10,217 nt of DNA from Candidatus Helarchaeota archaeon (GTDB taxonomy: Archaea; Asgardarchaeota; Lokiarchaeia; Helarchaeales; HEL-GB-A). Numbering within the stretch: position 1 is the stretch's first letter; each line of letters begins with the position of its first letter. The DNA lies in assembly GCA_013375405.1 (NCBI GenBank), contig JABXJU010000163.1, positions 1-10,217 of the forward strand, in the 5' to 3' direction. Below are positions 6,031-10,217 of this stretch, piece after piece. The notes under the pieces are model-generated. The model was not told the DNA's origin. It saw only the letters and a list, made by a program, of their open reading frames with translations, and searched no databases. The translations under genes and the position numbers were made by a program.

Positions 6031-7148
6031 TCAATATCATCCTCCAGCCAGCCTTGTTCCATATACCAGACTATCGTCTCTAAAACGCCTTTTTTCCATC
6101 CAGGATAGAGAAATCCATAACCAAGATCTTTGATTTTTTGATTCGAGAAGTAATACTGATGTGTTATATATCCAGCCATAGCTGCTTCGAACCGTGGGCG
6201 CACTCCTTTCTTTCGAGCACGTTTTTCCTGAACTTTGGTCATCCACAAAGCGAACTTCGCTACTGCTTTGTAGAATGGCCACCAAGTGGGTATACGAACA
6301 TATCTAACATTTAAAACATCGCAGATAAATTCAATAAACTCGTCCTCGAATCCTTGATTACATACTCCATTATAGGCTTCCCCAATAGTCTTCTCCTTTG
6401 GTTTGTACTCATAAATATGGAGAGCAATTCTTACAAGATCCTCCACATGGACCATTGGCATACGCAATCGTTTCTTTCGAGGGTACATACTTGGAACTAC
6501 ACAAGTCCCAACCTTATGAACCAGATTGAACATGTGCCACGCACCGTACGTTTGATATGGGCCATAGATGGGTGCAGGGCGTATAATACTCAGTGGAAGT
6601 CCGCGATTTTTATGTAATTCAAATAGCATTTGTTCTTGTTCCATTTTCGAGATGGAATAGGCGTTTGGGGGTTTGTAGGGGGCGGTTTCATCAGCGGGAA
6701 GGACGTATCCTTTTTCATCTTTCTCGTATTTCGGCTCGCCATAGACTCCACACGTACTCCAGTGAATGAAATGTTTTACGCCATTATCTACGGCTAACTC
6801 TGCTAAATTCCGTACACCACCAACATTGATCTTCCGTAGAATATCAAGGAGTGCAAAGTAGTCGTAGAGCGATGCAATACTGAATACCACGTCAATATCA
6901 TGTTCAAACAGCGGTTTTAAAGATTCTTTATCGGTAAGATCTGCCTGTATATATGTAATTTGATCGCTACTACAAAGCTCTTCCATTGTTGCATCGCTAG
7001 CAGTCCATTTACCGCACATGAATAATTCATCACGATCAGCTTTCGCTAAATCAGTAGCTATTATATTATAGCCTCTCTCTTGCAAGAGTCGAAGCATAAA
7101 ATTTCCGCAGTGTCCCGCGGCACCTGTCACTAAGGCTGTTTCGACCAT
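6027..7148 (-). CDS. Extended SDR, NAD(P)-dependent epimerase/dehydrogenase (copy 2)
   Basis: This 373-residue paralogue of the dehydrogenase at 534-1652 is colinear along its whole length. It has the Rossmann motif GAAGHCG (9-15), D33 in ATDL, and catalytic S131 (WSTCGVYG), Y164 and K168 (YSISK). Differences cluster at about 51-68 after the second strand, where this copy has ASDATMEELCSSDQ, and in the C-terminal substrate domain, where the WWP stretch is followed by FYKAVAKFALWMTK instead of MYIMGARMGMLFAR. The active site and cofactor site are unchanged, so the copies may handle different substrates of one class. It uses an ATG start with GGAGG 10 nt upstream, unlike the TTG of copy 1. It is the first gene of a two-gene operon driven by the box at 7203-7208. 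The family covers sugar epimerases and sterol or lipid dehydrogenases; the reaction is not assigned. Confidence 0.93.
   Translation of the reverse strand: MVETALVTGAAGHCGNFMLRLLQERGYNIIATDLAKADRDELFMCGKWTASDATMEELCSSDQITYIQADLTDKESLKPLFEHDIDVVFSIASLYDYFALLDILRKINVGGVRNLAELAVDNGVKHFIHWSTCGVYGEPKYEKDEKGYVLPADETAPYKPPNAYSISKMEQEQMLFELHKNRGLPLSIIRPAPIYGPYQTYGAWHMFNLVHKVGTCVVPSMYPRKKRLRMPMVHVEDLVRIALHIYEYKPKEKTIGEAYNGVCNQGFEDEFIEFICDVLNVRYVRIPTWWPFYKAVAKFALWMTKVQEKRARKKGVRPRFEAAMAGYITHQYYFSNQKIKDLGYGFLYPGWKKGVLETIVWYMEQGWLEDDIE
6041..6045 (-). promoter_or_regulatory. GGAGG ribosome binding site inside the SDR gene (copy 2)
   Basis: Same arrangement as at 548-552: the codons for WLEDDIE create GGAGG 10 nt before the 3-TM protein ATG. 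Surrounding sequence is identical between the copies for 28 nt (533-560 and 6026-6053). Confidence 0.8.
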
Positions 7149-7158
7149 TCTCTATTAT

Positions 7159-7163
7159 CCTCC
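7159..7163 (-). promoter_or_regulatory. GGAGG ribosome binding site of SDR copy 2
   Basis: A complete GGAGG lies 10 nt before the ATG at 7148-7146 and confirms that start. The spacing is longer than the 7 nt used for the TTG start of copy 1. Confidence 0.75.
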
Positions 7164-7170
7164 ACATTCA

Positions 7171-7180
7171 AGAACGTTCT
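7171..7180. promoter_or_regulatory. AGAACGTTCT palindrome at the SDR copy 2 start site
   Basis: This is a perfect 10-nt palindrome. The TATA box at 7208-7203 on the minus strand predicts transcription to begin near 7179, within it. It could be an operator for a dimeric repressor. No equivalent is seen in the copy 1 promoter, so the two operons may be regulated differently. Confidence 0.3.
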
Positions 7181-7202
7181 ATTTTTAATTTGATTTTTTC
7201 TT

Positions 7203-7216
7203 TTTATACCTATAAA
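7203..7216. promoter_or_regulatory. Divergent TATA pair TTTATA-CC-TATAAA
   Basis: A 6-2-6 inverted repeat presents TATAAA on both strands. Leftwards it predicts a start near 7179, giving the dehydrogenase operon a leader of about 30 nt. Rightwards it predicts a start near 7240, immediately before the ATG at 7242. It is either a two-way promoter or a symmetric regulator site overlapping one TATA box. Confidence 0.5.
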
Positions 7217-7241
7217 GTATTTCTATGAAATAAAAGTAGAA

Positions 7242-7310
7242 ATGTGTCAAATTAAGGGAAAACCAGCAGGATGGAATTGGATAGAATCCGGTGATAAGAT
7301 ATGTCAATAA
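7242..7310 (+). CDS. Possible 22-aa leaderless microprotein
   Basis: This short ORF begins with ATG two bases after the start predicted from the TATAAA at 7211-7216, so it would be leaderless. The 22 residues include IKGKPAGWNWIESGD, with cysteines at positions 2 and 21 and two tryptophans. The composition looks more protein-like than random AT-rich sequence would give. It could instead be a gene remnant or chance. It lies divergently from the dehydrogenase operon and 66 nt before the next gene. No family recognised. Confidence 0.25.
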   Translation: MCQIKGKPAGWNWIESGDKICQ

Positions 7311-7345
7311 AAATGCGCAAACCGTCGATGACCTGAAGCACTACC

Positions 7346-7353
7346 TTTAAATA
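7346..7353 (+). promoter_or_regulatory. TATA box TTTAAATA of the 122-aa gene
   Basis: TTTAAATA is close to the archaeal consensus. Its centre is 27 nt before the ATG at 7377, so transcription should start at or next to the first codon. No ribosome site is expected or clearly seen (AAGG at 7367-7370 is too weak to be sure). Confidence 0.55.
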
Positions 7354-7376
7354 GAAAGATTGATTAAAGGTTCATA

Positions 7377-7745
7377 ATGCAATCAAAGCAAGAGGAAAAG
7401 AGCCATCAATCAGCGTTTGTCTATTGGCTAAAATGTCTGAAAACTTTTAAGGAAGATGCGCCTCAAACCCTCCTACTTAAGCGGTGGATTGATATTTTAT
7501 ACCAAATTTATTTAATAGAAAATATTGAAATTACATATTATTATCGGTTTTCTTTGGATAAGAATGGGAATATAACCGGTTTAACAGTCCTTGAAAGGGG
7601 CAAATTTCCTGTCGGAGTCTTCCGAACTTATAAGGAAGAATTTGATTTTCATTTCAAGGACTCTACATTTCCTCGGAGCCAGATCCCGTTTTTATTGCGA
7701 GCGTCTGCCATTGCTAGATTTAAAAAATACGTAAAAGGTTATTAA
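7377..7745 (+). CDS. Hypothetical 122-aa protein
   Basis: This is a soluble, basic protein of unknown function. The first 50 residues are probably helical, with SAFVYWLKCLKTF and LLLKRWIDILYQIYL. After that comes a likely beta-rich part (ITYYYRFSLDKNGNITGLTVLERG, 52-75), then a final helix LRASAIARFKKYV. Many aromatic residues alternate in the middle, as in a small beta-sheet. There is no signal peptide, membrane segment or metal motif. The start is supported by a TATA box placed for leaderless transcription. A T-tract follows the stop by 12 nt. It stands alone between a divergent operon and a convergent gene, so context says little about its role. Confidence 0.65.
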   Translation: MQSKQEEKSHQSAFVYWLKCLKTFKEDAPQTLLLKRWIDILYQIYLIENIEITYYYRFSLDKNGNITGLTVLERGKFPVGVFRTYKEEFDFHFKDSTFPRSQIPFLLRASAIARFKKYVKGY

Positions 7746-7757
7746 GAAGGTAATTAC

Positions 7758-7769
7758 TTTTATTTTTTT
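7758..7769 (+). terminator. T-tract terminator of the 122-aa gene
   Basis: TTTTATTTTTTT starts 13 nt after the TAA at 7743-7745. It lies within the last codons of the convergent gene, where it encodes the terminal lysines. Archaeal T-tract termination is inferred. Confidence 0.4.
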
Positions 7770-8185
7770 AATAAATAAAAATAGCTCATTAAGCAACTTT
7801 TAATTTTTGGAAGTAACTCTCTCGATATGTCGTAATGTATATGTTTCTCAGCAATAATGGTCTCTAGCGGTTCTATGATTTCCATCACTTTCGCGATTCG
7901 TTTGTGGTAAATCGAGCAGAAGGCACCCTTCCAAGAGTCCCTGTTATACACCTGCGAGAAGGTGGTCGCCTCGGGCATGACCGTGTCGGCAAAAGTGGTG
8001 GCGGATAGCTGCAATTCCAACGCCTCCCGATAGCTGTGTAGTGTGGTATGGATCTCTAACAGCAAGTCGTGAGGGAGGGGGATGAATTGAGCTTCTGGGG
8101 GAGTAGTTTTAAGGGAGTGTAGAATGGGTCGTAAGAGTCCCCGAACGATTTCAACTTCCCTGGAATTTAGATATCGATTATGCAT
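7760..8185 (-). CDS. Hypothetical all-helical 141-aa protein
   Basis: This is a soluble protein I do not recognise. Nearly the whole chain looks helical: SREVEIVRGLLRPILHSL (8-25), DLLLEIHTTLHSYREALELQL (40-60), KRIAKVMEIIEPLETIIAE (94-112) and a C-terminal helix ending YFYLLKK. Linkers hold TTPPEAQFIPLPH and MPEATTFSQVYNRDSW. A helical bundle, perhaps a binding protein or antitoxin-like factor, is possible, but no family motif supports that. The minus-strand TATA at 8233-8224 predicts a start near 8203, 18 nt before the ATG. The central part (about 7900-8110) is richer in G and C than neighbouring genes, which may mean a different origin. It converges on the 122-aa gene with 14 nt between the stops. 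Confidence 0.6.
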   Translation of the reverse strand: MHNRYLNSREVEIVRGLLRPILHSLKTTPPEAQFIPLPHDLLLEIHTTLHSYREALELQLSATTFADTVMPEATTFSQVYNRDSWKGAFCSIYHKRIAKVMEIIEPLETIIAEKHIHYDISRELLPKIKSCLMSYFYLLKK

Positions 8186-8223
8186 AAGGAATGACCTAGG
8201 ATTTTTCTAAAGCAATATCTCGC

Positions 8224-8233
8224 TTATATATAT
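8224..8233 (-). promoter_or_regulatory. TATA box of the 141-aa gene
   Basis: The minus strand reads ATATATATAA. The start would fall about 26 nt on, near 8203, giving an 18-nt leader before the ATG at 8185. Confidence 0.5.
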
Positions 8234-8351
8234 TATAATAATGCGCATATATTAATCTGTATTTAACAACGCTTTTGACGAAATCAGTCTTATACAAAAA
8301 AAAAGAAAAGGATTATCCTAGCTCCATTATCATCCTATTAAATACCAATCC

Positions 8352-8375
8352 ATAATTTTATAATTATAAAATTAT
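8352..8375. promoter_or_regulatory. Perfect 24-nt AT-only palindrome upstream of the UroD-like genes
   Basis: The arm ATAATTTTATAA is followed directly by its exact reverse complement, with no mismatch and no spacer. It ends 84 nt before the first UroD-like ATG. It holds TTTATAAT on both strands, so it may be a two-way TATA element or a dimeric regulator site. As RNA it would form an unstable loop-less hairpin, so a DNA role is more likely. Confidence 0.45.
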
Positions 8376-8448
8376 CCCCCTAAAAGTAGTAGAATAGATG
8401 GATTTATGTAAAAATTTACGGTTGTTGTTTAGCACAAGGCATTAAAAT

Positions 8449-8453
8449 TAGGG
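8449..8453 (+). promoter_or_regulatory. Weak ribosome binding site of the first UroD-like gene
   Basis: TAGGG lies 6 nt before the ATG at 8460. It pairs only partly with the archaeal 16S tail. A TATA-like TTTATGTAA at about 8403-8411 could give a 28-nt leader. Both are tentative. Confidence 0.3.
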
Positions 8454-8459
8454 TCGAAA

Positions 8460-9638
8460 ATGGATCCAAAGACGCGATTTTTGACAGCATTGAATCATGA
8501 AGAGCCGGATCGGGTGCCGCTATTCGATCTCGGGGTTGATTCGGTGCCCGTTTTAGAAAAATATGGTGGAAGAAGTATAGATGCTATTGTAGCATTGATG
8601 AGGTTGCTAAGGATTCTCATTCCAATTGGTTGGAGGCGGTTTATGAAGTGGGGGGCAAGAAGAACATTAATCTATAAGCTGATAGGAAAGGGTGTTCCGG
8701 GTTTCATGAAAAAGCTTGGCTATGATGCTACTTTCTGTCCTGTATCATTATTTTTTATAAAATGTGAATTTCCATCAAAGATGGAATACGTGGATGAGTA
8801 TGGACGTCAGTTCATGCTTTCAAAGATTGAATCAGGGGGAAAGCAGGTCAATTTTCCTTACTACAAAAGGGGATATTTTGATACTGAAGACCCAGAGGCC
8901 TCCTACGATGAATGGGGACTTCTGGACCCAGATCATCCTACCAGAGCTGCCGCGTATAAGGCTGCAGTGAAATCGGCGAAAGATGAGATTTATGTAGCGC
9001 CTAGCATGGTGGGTCCGTTAGAGGGGACTTGGGAAAGCTTCGGATTCACGACCTTTACGAAACTCATATTCAAAAAACCGCAGTTCATTGAGCGGGTTTT
9101 TCGGGAACGGGGCGATTTTATGGTAGCATTGACTGAGAACATGTTAGACCTCGGTGCGGAAACTATCCTGATCCTCGACGATGCAGGATATAAAGGCTCG
9201 CCTTTCCTCAGTCCGAAAATGTATGAGAAGTTCGTTGCCTCACAAATAAAGCGAGTCAGTGATAAGGTTCATTCCTATGATGGGAAAGTCCTAATGCATT
9301 CGTGTGGGAATCTCAATAAAATCCTCGACATAATCATAAACGCGGGAGTTGATGCCTTACATCCCTGGGAATCTACTGCGGGTATGGATATCTTTAAAGC
9401 GAAGGAGACGTACGGAGACAAACTTACGTTAATGGGTAACGTTCCATTAGATTTGCTTACCCATGGCACACCTCAAGAAGTGGAAGTATACGTGAAAAAG
9501 TTGATTAAAATCTGCGCTCCAGGCGGGGGATATACACTCGGCACGGGACATTCTGTTTCCCATTCGGTGACCCTAGAAAATTATGAGATGATGCTGGAAG
9601 CTGGCCGTAAATATGGTATGTATCCAATTAATATTTAA
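8460..9638 (+). CDS. UroD-superfamily protein, methyltransferase-like (paralogue 1)
   Basis: This complete 392-residue protein has a uroporphyrinogen decarboxylase-type (beta/alpha)8 barrel. It opens with TRFLTALNHEEPDRVP, the usual start of the MtaA/UroD-like branch. H280 and C282 in MHSCGN form the HxC pair that binds zinc in corrinoid:CoM methyltransferases. Further on, GGGYTLGTGHSV (355-366) aligns with the segment that carries the third, cysteine ligand in MtaA-type enzymes. Here the position looks like H364, as in UroD itself, though C352 is nearby. ILILDDAGYKGSPFLSP (236-252) is also typical. Residues 38-82 carry a hydrophobic and basic segment (LLRILIPIGWRRFMKW) that is unusual for the family. 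Methyl transfer to or from a corrinoid protein is the likely role; the substrate is unknown and no corrinoid protein is visible here. A paralogue follows after 15 nt. Confidence 0.85.
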   Translation: MDPKTRFLTALNHEEPDRVPLFDLGVDSVPVLEKYGGRSIDAIVALMRLLRILIPIGWRRFMKWGARRTLIYKLIGKGVPGFMKKLGYDATFCPVSLFFIKCEFPSKMEYVDEYGRQFMLSKIESGGKQVNFPYYKRGYFDTEDPEASYDEWGLLDPDHPTRAAAYKAAVKSAKDEIYVAPSMVGPLEGTWESFGFTTFTKLIFKKPQFIERVFRERGDFMVALTENMLDLGAETILILDDAGYKGSPFLSPKMYEKFVASQIKRVSDKVHSYDGKVLMHSCGNLNKILDIIINAGVDALHPWESTAGMDIFKAKETYGDKLTLMGNVPLDLLTHGTPQEVEVYVKKLIKICAPGGGYTLGTGHSVSHSVTLENYEMMLEAGRKYGMYPINI

Positions 9639-9643
9639 TGGGT

Positions 9644-9647
9644 AGGT
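9644..9647 (+). promoter_or_regulatory. Ribosome binding site of the second UroD-like gene
   Basis: AGGT lies 6 nt before the ATG at 9654, in the 15-nt gap after the first gene. The short gap implies a shared transcript. Confidence 0.4.
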
Positions 9648-9653
9648 AAGAAA

Positions 9654-10217
9654 ATGGATTCTAAAACCCGATTTTTAACAGCATTAAATCACGAACTCCC
9701 CGATCGAGTACCATTACTTGAACTGGGAATTGATTCTATCCCAGTTATAAGGAAATATAGAAAACGAAGGAGAGGTAGTATTGGTTCTTTAATAAAAATG
9801 GGGAGAAATATAATAGGATGGAAAAAAGTCTTTGATTTCGTAGCAAGTAGACCATTAATAATGGGATTTATGGGTGAAAGAATTGTAAAATTTTATAAAG
9901 CGATCGGATATGATGTAGCAGTCGTTCCTATTACGCTTTATATTCATACATTTCTTTCAGCGGCACAATATATCGATGAATGTGGGCGGAAATTTAAATT
10001 TTCTAAAATTGAGTCTGGAGATAAACTAGTCGATATCGCCTTTTACGATGGTGGGTACTTTGATACTGAAGACCCAGAAGCATCTTACGATGAATGGGAT
10101 CCATTAGATCCAGATCTAAAAGCACGAGAAGCGGCTTATTTAAGCTCAGTACAAGCTGCAAAAGGCGATATTTATGTCATACCAGCTATCCAAGGCTTTT
10201 TGGAACCAACATGGGAA
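9654..10217 (+). CDS. UroD-superfamily protein, methyltransferase-like (paralogue 2, partial)
   Basis: An open frame of 188 codons runs off the right edge. The start MDSKTRFLTALNHELPDRVP is almost the same as in the gene before it. YFDTEDPEASYDEW (135-148) is identical to its paralogue, and KIESG, GYD and the final EPTWE segment are also shared. The region at about 34-85 diverges, with a very basic KYRKRRRG and then hydrophobic stretches (IGWKKVFDFVA), but keeps the insert character seen in paralogue 1. The putative zinc-binding half lies outside the window, so activity cannot be judged. Codons here are more A/T-rich than in paralogue 1, so the duplication is not recent or one copy came from elsewhere. 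Tandem UroD-like genes may act on different substrates or form a heterodimer. Confidence 0.85.
   Translation, partial: MDSKTRFLTALNHELPDRVPLLELGIDSIPVIRKYRKRRRGSIGSLIKMGRNIIGWKKVFDFVASRPLIMGFMGERIVKFYKAIGYDVAVVPITLYIHTFLSAAQYIDECGRKFKFSKIESGDKLVDIAFYDGGYFDTEDPEASYDEWDPLDPDLKAREAAYLSSVQAAKGDIYVIPAIQGFLEPTWE

Noticed and set aside
112..7148. Duplicated modules as ends of a composite transposon
   Set aside because: No transposase, terminal inverted repeats or target duplications are visible. The copies have diverged over their whole length, unlike flanking insertion sequences.
8460..9638. True uroporphyrinogen decarboxylase (HemE)
   Set aside because: The N-terminal sequence, the HxC motif and the tandem paralogue fit the methyltransferase-like branch; no other haem biosynthesis gene is present.
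1..10217. tRNA, rRNA or CRISPR array
   Set aside because: No cloverleaf-like conserved arms, no rRNA-like G+C-rich block and no regularly spaced direct repeats were seen on reading the window.

Overview
The window looks archaeal, and an Asgard archaeon (Loki/Thor-like) is my best guess. It is AT-rich. Several genes have archaeal-type TATA boxes about 25-28 nt upstream of a likely transcription start, and some starts look leaderless. Others have clear GGAGG Shine-Dalgarno sites. Gene ends are followed by plain T-tracts rather than hairpin terminators. The gene set (a CDIN1/C15orf41-like TPD nuclease, a bacterial-looking acyl-CoA dehydrogenase, tandem UroD-family proteins, an orphan 7-TM protein) fits such a genome. 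No marker gene is present, so the taxonomic call is inference.

Layout. At the left edge lies the 3' end of an unknown + strand gene. It converges on a minus-strand two-gene operon: an extended short-chain dehydrogenase (SDR) and a 3-TM membrane protein, overlapping by ATGA. Next on the minus strand come a 7-TM protein, a 0.5-kb gap holding a decayed + strand relative of such a protein, an acyl-CoA dehydrogenase, and a nuclease related to human CDIN1. The SDR + 3-TM operon then occurs a second time, in the same orientation and with the same 4-nt overlap and embedded ribosome binding site. A divergent TATA pair separates it from a possible 22-aa leaderless ORF and a 122-aa orphan gene. A helical 141-aa orphan converges on the latter. 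Finally, two tandem + strand UroD-superfamily genes fill the right end; the second runs off the window.

Function. The duplicated SDR/3-TM module is the main signal: an NAD(P)-dependent oxidoreductase or epimerase is translationally coupled to a small membrane protein, two diverged copies flank an acyl-CoA dehydrogenase, and the pairing is kept in both. This suggests a membrane-associated redox step on a lipid- or isoprenoid-like substrate, but the sequence does not name the substrate. The UroD-like pair resembles corrinoid-methyltransferase relatives rather than haem-biosynthetic UroD; no corrinoid protein is visible in the window. The CDIN1-like protein keeps the PD-(D/E)XK nuclease residues and an ESKASFGD motif shared with the animal protein.
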